Source of the DNA: Mesorhizobium sp. NZP2077
GTDB taxonomy: Bacteria; Pseudomonadota; Alphaproteobacteria; Rhizobiales; Rhizobiaceae
Direction of reading: 5' to 3'
NCBI RefSeq assembly: GCF_013170805.1
Contig: NZ_CP051293.1
Span: 2,424,001-2,488,000, forward strand
Length of the DNA stretch: 64,000 bases
In this document: in pieces, positions 42,798-51,827 of the stretch
How positions within the stretch are numbered: position 1 is the first letter of the stretch
Layout: every line of letters starts with the position of its first letter
Made by a program: the position numbers and the translations under genes
Notes under the pieces: generated by a model
What the model was told of the DNA's origin: nothing
Database searches by the model: none
What the model saw: only the letters and a program-made list of their open reading frames with translations

Positions 42798-43922
42798 TTA
42801 CTGCGTCAGCACGTTGCTGATTTCGACCATGTTGGAGCGCACGCGCAGGATGTAGAAGCCCATCGTCGTCAGGTGCGTCGGCAGGAGCCAGCCGTCCTCG
42901 CGGCCATTGGCGATGATGAAGGGCTGGATGCGCAGCGCCGAGACGAATTGCGCGTCCATCGTGTCCCACAGGCTCTGCAGGTGCTTTTCCTTGATGACGT
43001 CCTCGAAGTCGGCCTGGGCGCCTTTCATCAGGCCGTAATAGGCGTAGAGCTGGCCATAAGCGAACCAGTAGCGATCGTCGGCGCGGGTGTCGAACCAGCC
43101 ATTGTTGTGGTTCTCGGCACGCTCCTTGAGGATGGCGGAAGTCGAGCCGATGTCCGACGCGATGCGGTCGATATACTGCTTCAGATTGTCGGCGCGGGCA
43201 TCGAAAGTGGCCTGGCAAGTGGCCAGCCGTGCGTTGAACGAGCGCAGCTTGCGCACCGCGTCGCGATAATAGCTTGGCGTCGGTGTCTTCGGGCCGAACG
43301 GGCTGACGCCGAAATACCAGGTGTATTCGTCGAACTGCAGATTGCCGCGCGCATCCTGCAGGTCGGCATCGATCTGCGAGGTCGTGCGCACGCGGCCGAG
43401 ATTGTCGGCCAGCTCGGTCGCCGTGCGCCGCACCGCCTGGTTGATGCCACGCTGGAACGAGGCCTTGTTGTCCATCCACGGCGTGTCGTCCCAGTCGATG
43501 CCGAACAGGCCGAGCTTGTAGAGGATCATCGACGAGATCCAGGCATTCTGGTTGACGTTGAAATCGGTCAGGTCGGCTGCCACCTGGGCGATGCCGGAGT
43601 TGCCGCACGTCTTTGCCGTATCGGTGCCGGTGCCAGCAGCCACCTGTTCGCCGGCGGAAACATTGCGTTTCTCGAACGTATAGGTGTCAGGATAGTTCGG
43701 GTTGAATTTGTTCCACCACTGCGTGGCATAGAAGAAGTTGGCGTAGAGGCCGATCAGCACCAGCACGGCCAGGCCGACCACGGCCTTGAGGATCCAGCCG
43801 CGCTGCGTGTACCAGCTGCCGGCCCACAGGAAGGGCCACAGAATGACGCCGATCAAAAGGCCGATGCCGCGGCCGATCCATTGGAAAATCCGGGTGAAGA
43901 AGTTCACAATCGGATCGAGCAT
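42798..43922 (-). CDS. DUF2333-family membrane protein (last gene of AAA+ cluster)
   Basis: A 374-residue protein. The N-terminus has two membrane segments (GIGLLIGVILWPFLWAG and ILKAVVGLAVLVLIGLYANF), the rest (from about residue 66) is predicted periplasmic and mostly helical, with family-like ADLTDFNVNQNAWISSMILYK, SFQRGINQAVRRTATELAD and a QLYAYYGLMKGAQADF region. DUF2333 has no known function. It is the last of six minus-strand genes and 105 bases (holding palindromes) after the gene at 44028. An envelope scaffold working with the AAA+ protein is inference from context. Confidence 0.78.
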   Translation of the reverse strand: MLDPIVNFFTRIFQWIGRGIGLLIGVILWPFLWAGSWYTQRGWILKAVVGLAVLVLIGLYANFFYATQWWNKFNPNYPDTYTFEKRNVSAGEQVAAGTGTDTAKTCGNSGIAQVAADLTDFNVNQNAWISSMILYKLGLFGIDWDDTPWMDNKASFQRGINQAVRRTATELADNLGRVRTTSQIDADLQDARGNLQFDEYTWYFGVSPFGPKTPTPSYYRDAVRKLRSFNARLATCQATFDARADNLKQYIDRIASDIGSTSAILKERAENHNNGWFDTRADDRYWFAYGQLYAYYGLMKGAQADFEDVIKEKHLQSLWDTMDAQFVSALRIQPFIIANGREDGWLLPTHLTTMGFYILRVRSNMVEISNVLTQ

Positions 43923-43942
43923 GGCTGTGTCACCCCATCAAG

Positions 43943-44029
43943 GCATGATGCCAAAAAGTTGCAGACTTTTTGGATAACATCATGCGCCAAAACAACAAGT
44001 TAGAACGAAATGACGGTTCATTTCGTTCT
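43943..44029. repeat. Palindromic repeat pair between cluster genes
   Basis: Two hairpins: GCATGATG (43943-43950) with CATCATGC (43978-43985) around CCAAAAAGTT/ACTTTTTGG, and AGAACGAAATGA / TCATTTCGTTCT (44002-44029). The second includes the stop codon of the upstream gene. It looks like another mobile rhizobial palindrome and could stabilise or trim the mRNA between the two genes. Confidence 0.6.
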
Positions 44030-45326
44030 AGTCAGTCAGGCCGTAGAGGCGTGTGCGAAACGCCACCTTGTCCTTCAAATATGTGGTTTTCAGAACGTCC
44101 ACAACATGCGATCGCCAGGCGTCGCTGAAGCCGTCATAGTCCTTGTAGAAGCCGTCCTTGTTGAAGATGTAGCGCGAGACGAAGTCCGACGGCACGAAAT
44201 CCGAGATCAGCCGGTTGGTCAGCCAGGCGTCGGGATGGTCCGGCTTGGCACGGATCACCAGGAAGCGCTGCTGCGGGAAGACATCGTCGATCTTGAGGTG
44301 GCCGAGTTGGGCGATCTCGCGCTTGGCGGCGTTGAGGAAGGGGAAATTGCCGTCACTGGTGATCAGGTCGGCATGGCCTTGGATCCATGTCTGCAGCCAG
44401 ACCTTGTCGACATCGGTCAAATTACGGTCCGGCTCGGCGTCGCGGATCAGCGCGCGCACCACCATCTCGGCCCTGTGCTCGAGATAGCCCGAGGCTTCGA
44501 CCCAGGAGGCGCGGGGCAGTTCGATGCGGCCGGTGCTGGCCAGGAATTTGAACACCTTGTCGGCGTCGTTGATCGAGAGATAGCTGACCTGCCATGGCCG
44601 CGAACGGCGGAAGCCAGGCGCAGCCGGGTCGCTGATCACCGTCGTCATGTCGGGATCGACGAACACGTAAAGCCCGCCGAAATGGCTGGTCCAGTAAGCG
44701 TTGTGGCGGAAGATCACCTGGTCGGGCACCAGCGCGTTCTCTCTGATGTCGCCGCAGACCTTCGCCAGCTCCACCATGCGGGTCAGCATGGCATTGTCGC
44801 GCCAGGCGTCGGGCTCCTGTTTCAGCCGGTCGACGAGCTTGCCGAGTTCGGCGGCCTTGCCCAGCACGTCCTCCGCCGACAGCACCTTGAACTCGACCTG
44901 GTTGATCGACAGCAGGTCCTCGATGTCGTTGACCTTGGGCACGGAATCCTCGATCTCGCCGTAGATGACGTCCTTGATGGTCAGCGCGTCGATGGCGCGC
45001 TGGTTCTTGGACATGAACTCGAACATCAGCAGCGAGGTGTTGGAAAAGGCGGTGTGCACCACCGGCAGGTCGATCTGCGACGGCGTCAGGATGATGAAGC
45101 GGCGATTGACCTCGTCAGGGTCGAGATAATCGTAGTCGCCGCATTCCTCGGCCACTTCGGGCGAGAAACCGGTGCGGTCGATCTGGAAGCTTTTCAGCTT
45201 GGTGGGCTTCTTGCCGAACGCGGCCAGCGCCTTGTTGTAGCGATCGATCAGATGCGGCTCGTCGACGGTCAGCAGCCGGCCATAGATCAGTTCGTTGTCG
45301 CGCAGAAGGTCGGGTTTTTTGCTCAC
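44028..45326 (-). CDS. Unknown soluble protein of AAA+ cluster
   Basis: A 432-residue protein without signal peptide or membrane helix. Conspicuous segments are FQIDRTGFSPEVAEECGDYD near the start, RRFIILTPSQIDLPVVHTAF, a central helical part and HNAYWTSHFGGLYVFVDPDM; the end is DVLKTTYLKDKVAFRTRLYG. I recall similar rhizobial proteins only as uncharacterised DUF members and recognise no fold. The GTG at 45326 with GAAGGAAAG upstream is the start; the longer frame would run into a repeat. It follows the AAA+ gene by 258 bases, filled by a mosaic repeat. Confidence 0.75.
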   Translation of the reverse strand: MSKKPDLLRDNELIYGRLLTVDEPHLIDRYNKALAAFGKKPTKLKSFQIDRTGFSPEVAEECGDYDYLDPDEVNRRFIILTPSQIDLPVVHTAFSNTSLLMFEFMSKNQRAIDALTIKDVIYGEIEDSVPKVNDIEDLLSINQVEFKVLSAEDVLGKAAELGKLVDRLKQEPDAWRDNAMLTRMVELAKVCGDIRENALVPDQVIFRHNAYWTSHFGGLYVFVDPDMTTVISDPAAPGFRRSRPWQVSYLSINDADKVFKFLASTGRIELPRASWVEASGYLEHRAEMVVRALIRDAEPDRNLTDVDKVWLQTWIQGHADLITSDGNFPFLNAAKREIAQLGHLKIDDVFPQQRFLVIRAKPDHPDAWLTNRLISDFVPSDFVSRYIFNKDGFYKDYDGFSDAWRSHVVDVLKTTYLKDKVAFRTRLYGLTD

Positions 45327-45330
45327 CTTT

Positions 45331-45570
45331 CCTTCTCCCCGTTCACGGGGAGAAGGTGCCCGAAGGGCGGATGAGGGGCGCGAGCCTTCCTTCTCCCCTT
45401 GTGGGGTCCGAAGGACGGGGCGAGACCCGTGGCTCGTCCCAGGGCGGTGGATCGGCGCGACAGCGCCGAGCCGGATGAGGGGTGTTCCAGCGGAGTGAGA
45501 CGCTGGCGTTCCCTGGAACACCCCTCATCCGTCGCCTTTGGCGACACCTTCTCCCACAAGGGGAGAAGGG
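45331..45570. repeat. RIME-like mosaic palindromic element, family 3 copy A
   Basis: A 240-base element starting CCTTCTCCCCGTTCACGGGG and ending CTCCCACAAGGGGAGAAGG. Modules include GGATGAGGGGTGTTCCAG and its complement, the GGAGTGAG-type bar, and CGGCGCTG-like palindromes. The ends are inverted copies of each other. A second, shorter copy is at 58978-59125, with the middle module inverted. It lies between two cluster genes. Confidence 0.85.
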
Positions 45571-45584
45571 AAGGCGGGCTCACC

Positions 45585-47495
45585 TCACGCATTCCAATTG
45601 CCCTTCTTCTTCATCTCCTCCATCTCGCGCGCGGCGCGTTCGCGCAGGCGCGCATCGCGGAGCAGTTTTTCCACCGCGGCGTCGTCGGATTTGTCGGAAT
45701 AGCGGAACTCGCTGTCGGCGTAGCGGTTGATCTCCTGCATGACCATGTCCATCGAAAACGGCCCGCGCAGTTCCTCGATCATCGCTTTCTTCTCGTCATA
45801 GCCCTTGTGCATGAAGGCTTCCGGCTTCTCGAACCAGTCGTCGGGCAGCTCGATGTCCATGGCGCGCATCTTGATGGCGTCGGTGACGTTCTTGATGGCG
45901 CGGCCGGTGAAGCGCGGTTCGGCATCCTTGATCAGGTGCAGATAGGTGCCGATGTCGGCCATGGTCTTGGGCGCACCATTCTCCTTCATGTAGCGCTCGT
46001 AGACCTTCATCAGCCCGTCCTCTTGCGGCTTCTCATGCTCCTCATAGGCCTCGGTCACGGCGCGCTGGATCTCCTGCGCGGCGTAGAGTTCGTGCTCGCC
46101 CAGAGGGATCTCGTGGTTCTTGCCGGCCAGCAGCACGAAGATGTCGATATAGTCGTCGCGGGTCTGCGGGCCGTCGACCAGCCAGCGGGCGCCGGCGCGC
46201 TGGCGCAGCGCGTCGTCGACATTTTCGGGGTAATTGGAGAACATGCCGAACGAGCAGTTGCCGCGCACGACGGTGGCGGCGCCGGCGAAGGCATCCATCA
46301 GCACGCCGGTAATCTCCTGCTGGCCGGCTGAGGCGCGATCGTCCGACCGGCGCGCGGCCACCTGGTCGATGTCGTCGATGGTGCCGAAGCCGATGACGCG
46401 CGGGTTCAGCACATTGTTGATGAACTGGCGGCAGTTCTGACCCGACTTGCCCTGATAGGACGAAATCTGGTCGACGCCGAAATTCTCGTAGGCGAAGGGA
46501 TAGCCGGCGACCTGGCAGTAGCCGTTGACCAGACCGGCGATCATCTGGATCAGCGTCGTCTTGCCGGTGCCGGGCGCGCCATCGCCGATGAAGGTGAACA
46601 GGAAGCCGCCGAGGTCGACGAACGGGTTCAGCTCGCGCTCGAAATCATAGGCCATCAGCATCTTGGCGAGCTTGACCGACTGGTATTTGGCGATGTGGTT
46701 GCCGACGACCTCTTCCGGTGTCTTGAAGGTCATCACCAGCGGCTTGGAGCGCTTGCCCGGCGCCACGTCGAAGCCGTCGAGGGTGAAATCGTCGGCATCG
46801 ATGCGGATATGGGCATTCTCGAACGGGCCGATGCCGTCGAAGCGGCCTTTCCTGGCCAGCAGCCCGTCTATAGCGACACGGGCGAAGGCGCGCGCCCTGG
46901 TCATCAGGTCGGTGTCGTCGGCCGAACCTGCGATGGCCTTATCGAGGCCGGCGACGATCGACTTCACCGCATCCTGCGGCGTGTCGAAGAGGAAATCCGG
47001 CTCCGGGATGTCGTTGGGCGCTTCGCCGTCGCTGTCGATCAGCTGGAACAGATAGGACGCCAGGCTGAAGGCTGAAATGTAAGCCGAGGCTGACAGAAGC
47101 TTCTTGAAGGTGGACGCGTCATCGCCCTCGAGCGGTGCGCGGACATTCCTCGCCTGCAGGCTTTCGAGATCGGAGCCTTCGGCAAAAACGTCCGATACGG
47201 CCAGCGCAATCGCCGTGCCGCGCCGGGCGCGAAACAAAAGCGTGTGCTGGGCGATGGTCAGTAGCTGATCGTCGGGATGGACTGCGCCGACGGTTTTCGA
47301 CAGCTCCACCTCGCGCGTGCGGCGCACCGAGCCGACGGAGACGGTGGAGACGAAGCGGCGGTTGGTGCCGGCCAGCGCCGTGCCGGATTCGCGAGACGGA
47401 TCCTCCAGCACAACGATGCGGGTGATGAAGCTCTGCGCCATGGCGCGGTGCTTCTCGATTGCCGCTTCCGGGATGGTGGTCAGGCCGGTGTCCAT
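45585..47495 (-). CDS. Divergent AAA+ ATPase
   Basis: A 636-residue protein. The N-terminal 290 residues have no recognised domain. The ATPase core begins near 292 (PFVDLGGFLFTFIGDGAPGT) with Walker A GDGAPGTGKT at 304-313, a Walker B-like VIGFGTIDDID at 367-377 (D-D-x-D rather than DE), a sensor-like FGMFSNYPEN and an arginine-finger-like RQRAGARW at 431-438. A helical tail ends in a basic-acidic KMEEMKKKG-type segment (REMEEMKKKGNWNA). It has no membrane helix. Such an enzyme would remodel a partner; neighbours are coiled-coil and membrane proteins. Cellular role unknown. Confidence 0.85.
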   Translation of the reverse strand: MDTGLTTIPEAAIEKHRAMAQSFITRIVVLEDPSRESGTALAGTNRRFVSTVSVGSVRRTREVELSKTVGAVHPDDQLLTIAQHTLLFRARRGTAIALAVSDVFAEGSDLESLQARNVRAPLEGDDASTFKKLLSASAYISAFSLASYLFQLIDSDGEAPNDIPEPDFLFDTPQDAVKSIVAGLDKAIAGSADDTDLMTRARAFARVAIDGLLARKGRFDGIGPFENAHIRIDADDFTLDGFDVAPGKRSKPLVMTFKTPEEVVGNHIAKYQSVKLAKMLMAYDFERELNPFVDLGGFLFTFIGDGAPGTGKTTLIQMIAGLVNGYCQVAGYPFAYENFGVDQISSYQGKSGQNCRQFINNVLNPRVIGFGTIDDIDQVAARRSDDRASAGQQEITGVLMDAFAGAATVVRGNCSFGMFSNYPENVDDALRQRAGARWLVDGPQTRDDYIDIFVLLAGKNHEIPLGEHELYAAQEIQRAVTEAYEEHEKPQEDGLMKVYERYMKENGAPKTMADIGTYLHLIKDAEPRFTGRAIKNVTDAIKMRAMDIELPDDWFEKPEAFMHKGYDEKKAMIEELRGPFSMDMVMQEINRYADSEFRYSDKSDDAAVEKLLRDARLRERAAREMEEMKKKGNWNA

Positions 47496-47507
47496 GTGTA
47501 CCTCATG

Positions 47508-47939
47508 TCAATCGTGCTCTGCCTTGCGCATGTCCCGTCTCCGACCGAGCCAATTGGCTGCGGACTCGATCGCGAAAATGAGCAGGAACATCAGTGTATA
47601 GAAGCCGGTAAAAGACAAAATCGCGTAGAAAGAAGTCCCTATTCCGCCAACGGCCATGCCAAGGCGAAAGCTTGTGAGCGGTACAAACAAGGACAGTAAT
47701 AGGGTGGTCGAGACCATTCCGACCAATGCCATGAGACCGGCATTCTTTAGAGAATTTGCCGATGCCAATCCTCCGCCGATCGTTCCGGACAAGACAGCTG
47801 TGCCGGCCACGCCGGTAGAGATTTGTTCCGGAACGAAATGCTCCAACAAAAAGGCGAGGAGCCATGTCGCCACATTTACCATGACCACCGCAGTGCCGCC
47901 GTAGGCTGTATGTGCAGGTGCTGTCTCGCTGTCAGACAT
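47508..47939 (-). CDS. Small multi-pass membrane protein of AAA+ cluster
   Basis: A 143-residue protein with four hydrophobic segments (VVMVNVATWLLAFLLEHF, GLMALVGMVSTTLLLSLF, LGMAVGGIGTSFYAILSF and YTLMFLLIFAIESAANWL) and short loops ending RRRDMRKAEHD. No domain is recognised. It overlaps the upstream gene by eight bases and precedes the AAA+ gene by 12, so it is translationally linked to both. A membrane docking role for the ATPase is a guess. Confidence 0.75.
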   Translation of the reverse strand: MSDSETAPAHTAYGGTAVVMVNVATWLLAFLLEHFVPEQISTGVAGTAVLSGTIGGGLASANSLKNAGLMALVGMVSTTLLLSLFVPLTSFRLGMAVGGIGTSFYAILSFTGFYTLMFLLIFAIESAANWLGRRRDMRKAEHD

Positions 47940-49077
47940 CTGAGATTACCTGCCCGTTGGACAGGATGTGGACCTTGTAGCCGCCAAAAATCTTCTGGGC
48001 TTCGCCGGCGGCGTAGAGCGCCTGGTAGGCCTCGTGCGGGATCAGCGCGTGGTTCTCGTAGCTCGACACGCCCTGGCGCGCGGCTTCCAGATCGTCGGTG
48101 TTGATGAAGAATTCCTGCGTCGTCTTCTCGCTGGAAAACAGGCCTTTTCGGCCGGGCTTCTCGCCCTTGGAATAGACCTCCTGGATGGTCCAGGTCAAAA
48201 GCCAGGCGTTTTCGGGCTTGCGCACCTTGGCGAGCACCTCGGTCACCGTCGAATTGTTGTCGGTAATGCCGGCGGAATAGAAGGGGCCAAGCACGACGCG
48301 GCGCAATTGCTTGGGATGCAGCGGCTCGAAATCCTTGTCGAGGTTGACCGCAATGGTCGCCGGCGACAGCGTATAGGCGGAGTTCTTCTCGGTGAAATCG
48401 TCGAAACGGTGGGCGAGCTCAGGATTGAGCAGGCCGTCGACCGGCAGGGGGATGTCGACCTTGTCGTTGAGCTTGCCGTTGCTGTCGACGAGTTGGCGGA
48501 TCATGCTTTCGGAGGAATCCTCCACCGTGACCATGTAGACCAGCGGCAGGTTGGCGCTGCCGTCGAAAGTCGCCCAATGAACGAGATAATAGGGCCGCGC
48601 CGTCTTCGGATTGACCGAAACCTTGGCGGTCTGCGCCAGCGTGAACGGCCCGAAAGTCTGCTCGCTCTTGACGTCCTCGAGATAGAGCCGCTCGGCCATC
48701 GACTTCTGCAGCGCCTCGGGGAATTCCTTGTGGCGCAGGATGAAGTCGGCCATCTCCTCGCGCAGCTCGCCGGCCAATGGGATGTTGGCGAGCCGGCTGT
48801 CTGCTTGGCGGCGGTCGTTCTCCAGTTCGAGCAGGTTCTGGAAGACCGGAAAGCCGCTTTCGGCGCGCGAAATGCGGAACGTGTCCATGAAGCCCAGCCG
48901 GTTGCGCCAGCAGGAGAAGGACTTGTCGAGCCGGGCAATGTATTCGGCAACGATCTTGGCGACGATGCCATGCCGGTAGAGCGGCGAGCGGTCGTCGCGC
49001 ATGAACACTTCAAGGCCGCTGAGCGCTGCCGTGATTGCCGAGAAATACCGCGCCGCCGCGTCGTTTTCGGGGGTCAT
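47932..49077 (-). CDS. Unknown soluble protein of AAA+ cluster
   Basis: A 381-residue protein without membrane helix or signal. The N-terminal 130 residues are helical (NDAAARYFSAITAALSGLEV, RHGIVAKIVAEYIARL); the remainder looks beta-rich (ARPYYLVHWATFDGSANLPL, VYMVTVEDSS, KKVHILSNGQVISDV-like end). No known motif is seen. It overlaps the small membrane protein gene by eight bases and follows the coiled-coil gene by 40, so it is part of the same transcript. Confidence 0.77.
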   Translation of the reverse strand: MTPENDAAARYFSAITAALSGLEVFMRDDRSPLYRHGIVAKIVAEYIARLDKSFSCWRNRLGFMDTFRISRAESGFPVFQNLLELENDRRQADSRLANIPLAGELREEMADFILRHKEFPEALQKSMAERLYLEDVKSEQTFGPFTLAQTAKVSVNPKTARPYYLVHWATFDGSANLPLVYMVTVEDSSESMIRQLVDSNGKLNDKVDIPLPVDGLLNPELAHRFDDFTEKNSAYTLSPATIAVNLDKDFEPLHPKQLRRVVLGPFYSAGITDNNSTVTEVLAKVRKPENAWLLTWTIQEVYSKGEKPGRKGLFSSEKTTQEFFINTDDLEAARQGVSSYENHALIPHEAYQALYAAGEAQKIFGGYKVHILSNGQVISDV

Positions 49078-49117
49078 GCTGTCAGCCCTGGGATTGTCGC
49101 ACCGGTGCGCGCGGCAA

Positions 49118-50206
49118 TTATGACTGCACGTAGTTGGCCGAATTGTGCTTCTTCAGCACCTCGTCGAAGCGGCGGGCGAAGGCATCGTCGGCCAGCTTCT
49201 TGCGGCGCTGGATGTCGGCGCTGGCGACCATGTTCTTTTCGTGCATCTCAAGCAGGTCGCCAATGTGCTTTTGCGAAGCCGCACCAATGCCGGCCATGGT
49301 TTCTTCCGCCGTGTTGTCGACCTGGCTGCCCAGCGTGTTGATCTTGTGGGCGACGTCCTGCTGGGCGGCGGTCTTCAAGGAATCTTCCAGCGCCTTGTAG
49401 AGCACGATGCGCTGCTCGGTATCGATGGTCAGCTTGTTGATCAGCGTCGACTGCGCGGCGATCTGGTTGTTGAGCGAATCGACGAAGGTCTGGAACATCG
49501 AGGTGTAGCGCTCCAGTGTCTGGCTTTCGGCCAGCAATTCCTGCTCCTTGGCCTGCTTCTCGTTGTATTCGGTGGCCAGCACGGAGCGTTCGCCTTCGAG
49601 CTGTGTGCGGTCCTTCTGGTTGGTCGAGGCGGCGATCTTGTTCTCGATGTCGAGCAACATCGGGTTGAGTTCCTCGATGCGCTTCTGGACGGCTTCAAGG
49701 TTGGACATGGTGGTCTTGCGGCGCTCGATCACCTGCGACAGGCTGGCCTCCGAGGTCTTGTAGCGCTGGTCGAGAACCTCTTTCTGCGCCTTCAGGATGC
49801 CGACGATGGTGTCGGACTTGGCCAGGAGTTCCTGCAGATTGCCGGCCAGCGACATGTTGCGGACGCGGTCGGTACGCATGCGCTGCTTGCGCTGCGCCGA
49901 AAAGATGCCGACGAAATTTTCCCAGCCGGAATAGTTCTTCATGCTCTCGAACTCGGCGCCGAAGACATTGGTGGCGTCCTCAAGGCCGATGATCAGGTCG
50001 GCGATGTTGCCTTCCATCACCTTCTGCTGCTTCAGCACATCCTCGATGCGGGCATTCTCGATGTCGAAATTGGCGTCGCCGATCTTCTTGTCCGCGGTGG
50101 CCAGCGTGTCGAGCACGGTGCCGGACTGCTCGATCTTGGTGCGCATGTCCTGGACGACCTGCTTGGTCTTGGCAATTTCGGCGTCGAAATTCTGCAATGT
50201 CGCCAT
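49118..50206 (-). CDS. Coiled-coil protein, first gene of AAA+ cluster
   Basis: A 362-residue, almost wholly helical protein with no membrane segment. The heptads run from about 1-55, 130-270 and 300-360; a central segment FESMKNYSGWENFVGIFSAQ breaks the coil. Charged and Gln-rich sequence (KQQKVMEGNIADLIIG, RYKTSEASLSQVIERRKT) resembles the general build of TelA- or PspA-like stress proteins, though I see no direct match. The start at 50206 has GGGAGGC eight bases upstream; the longer frame begins in a repeat-free intergenic part. The region 50207-50424 shows nothing but the likely promoter. Confidence 0.78.
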   Translation of the reverse strand: MATLQNFDAEIAKTKQVVQDMRTKIEQSGTVLDTLATADKKIGDANFDIENARIEDVLKQQKVMEGNIADLIIGLEDATNVFGAEFESMKNYSGWENFVGIFSAQRKQRMRTDRVRNMSLAGNLQELLAKSDTIVGILKAQKEVLDQRYKTSEASLSQVIERRKTTMSNLEAVQKRIEELNPMLLDIENKIAASTNQKDRTQLEGERSVLATEYNEKQAKEQELLAESQTLERYTSMFQTFVDSLNNQIAAQSTLINKLTIDTEQRIVLYKALEDSLKTAAQQDVAHKINTLGSQVDNTAEETMAGIGAASQKHIGDLLEMHEKNMVASADIQRRKKLADDAFARRFDEVLKKHNSANYVQS

Positions 50207-50424
50207 AGGGGCCTCCCGCTTCGGCTTCCGATCGCTGGTTGCGAACAGCGGCGAATATATGTGGGGCATCCGGGGATTGAAAGACGTGAAGACAAGGGTG
50301 GCGTGAAAACAAAAGAATCCGCCAAGGCCTTGAAAGACAATGGAGGTGGGGTCATGGCGTGATTAGCCAGCCGGTTTGGTCTAGTTCAACTGTCATTGAA
50401 CTTTTATGCCGGCAAAGCAATCAC

Positions 50425-50811
50425 TCAGGGCTTCGGATCGGCCTTCAGATAGGCGATGACATTGGTGATGTCGTCATCATTGGTCAGGCCGCCAAAGGCC
50501 ATTTTGTTGCCGGGAACCTTGAGCTTGGGCGCCCGGAGATATTCGGCAAGATTTGCCTCGTCCCAGACCAGACCGTTCGCCCCGGCACTCTTCATTGCCT
50601 CTGAATAATGGCCAAGGAAGCTCTCGGCTGTACCTGCGGTGCGGCCGACGACACCCAGCAGATGCGGGCCGACCTTGTCGCGGTCGCTGGCTGCTTCGTG
50701 GCAGGCGATGCAGCGGTTGAAGACGTGCTTGCCCTGCACGGGGTCGCCGCCGGCATGAGCGGCAATGGAAGTGGCAAGGAGCAGAAGGCTGGCTGAGATG
50801 GCTCGAAGCAT
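50425..50811 (-). CDS. Soluble c-type cytochrome
   Basis: A 128-residue secreted class I cytochrome c: signal peptide (AISASLLLLATSIAAHA), heme-binding NRCIACHE at about residues 36-43, and methionine ligand in VPGNKMAFGG. Size and the GPHLLGVVGRTAGTAESF segment match the cytochrome c2/c550 group of rhizobia. It passes electrons in the periplasm, for example from complex III to an oxidase. The start at 50811 gives the signal peptide; the frame from 50874 adds unlike residues. Monocistronic. Confidence 0.9.
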   Translation of the reverse strand: MLRAISASLLLLATSIAAHAGGDPVQGKHVFNRCIACHEAASDRDKVGPHLLGVVGRTAGTAESFLGHYSEAMKSAGANGLVWDEANLAEYLRAPKLKVPGNKMAFGGLTNDDDITNVIAYLKADPKP

Positions 50812-50958
50812 GGCTGACCCCGGAGAACTCTGGCTGACGGCCTTATAGGACCGAGCCCTTAACAAACGCTGCATCGTGGCGGATTGGCAAGGGCGGAGTT
50901 CAGCCCGGTTTCCTGCGACTGGACGATGGATCTCGACGCGGATCGCGGGTCAGGCCGG

Positions 50959-51570
50959 TCAGGATTTCATGAAGCCGATGAAATCGTCGGGCGCGGCGCG
51001 GCCCATTTCTTCTTCCCAGTGACGGCGGCAGAGCGAGACATAGACATCCTTGCCGATCGCCACCTGTTCGCCCTGGCGGGCCACTTTGCCATCGGCGCCG
51101 AGGCGCACGACCATCGTCGCCTTGCGGCCGCAGCGGCAGATGGTGCGCACCTCGCGCAGATCGTCGGCGATCGCCAGCAGCGCGCGCGAGCCGGAAAACA
51201 GCTTGCCCTGGAAATCGGTACGCAGGCCGTAACACATCACCGGGATGTTCAGCCGGTCGGCGATGCGGGCCAATTGCCAGACCTGCTCCTCCTCGAGGAA
51301 CTGCGCCTCGTCGACGAAGACGCAATGCACCGTCGTATGGTCGTGATGCTCGGCGATGCGGGCGAACAAATCGTCGCCGTCGCGGAACATCTCGGCTTCC
51401 GTCTCCAGCCCGATGCGCGACGAGATCAGGCCGCTGTCGCCCTTGCGGTAGTGGCCGGCGACGAACAGCATCGTCGTCATGCCGCGCTCGCGATAATTGT
51501 ACGATGCCTGCAAGAGCATCGTCGTCTTGCCGGCATTCATCGTTGCGTAGTGGAAATAGAGCTTGGCCAT
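50959..51570 (-). CDS. tdk: Thymidine kinase
   Basis: A 203-residue type II thymidine kinase. The phosphate loop is ATMNAGKTTMLLQASYNY, Walker B-like VFVDEAQFL follows, and the zinc-lasso has the cysteines in ICRCGRKATM and a later SLCRRHW; MCYGLRTDFQG is the base-binding region. It phosphorylates thymidine or deoxyuridine for salvage. Start at 51570 as MAKLYFHYA, the normal beginning. Apparently monocistronic, convergent with nothing and 148 bases from cytochrome c. Confidence 0.95.
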   Translation of the reverse strand: MAKLYFHYATMNAGKTTMLLQASYNYRERGMTTMLFVAGHYRKGDSGLISSRIGLETEAEMFRDGDDLFARIAEHHDHTTVHCVFVDEAQFLEEEQVWQLARIADRLNIPVMCYGLRTDFQGKLFSGSRALLAIADDLREVRTICRCGRKATMVVRLGADGKVARQGEQVAIGKDVYVSLCRRHWEEEMGRAAPDDFIGFMKS

Positions 51571-51827
51571 GCCGCTGTTTTAAGCCGAGTTGCCTCAGTG
51601 CGGGGAGGGGCTGCCGCCGCATTCCCCTGAAAAAGCCGGCTCGCCTCTTAAAAAAACGTCTGGCACGACAAAAGCGTCAACCGTGTCGCTGATTGGCCAG
51701 TCCGCGCCGTTGATCGTGATTGCCTTAACGCTTGAATCCACACCAGAATGGTGTTTGGCTGACGAAACAAGGCGGGCAGAGAAACCGTAACGACGCTTCG
51801 CCAAAGAATCACAATGGGAGACTAACT

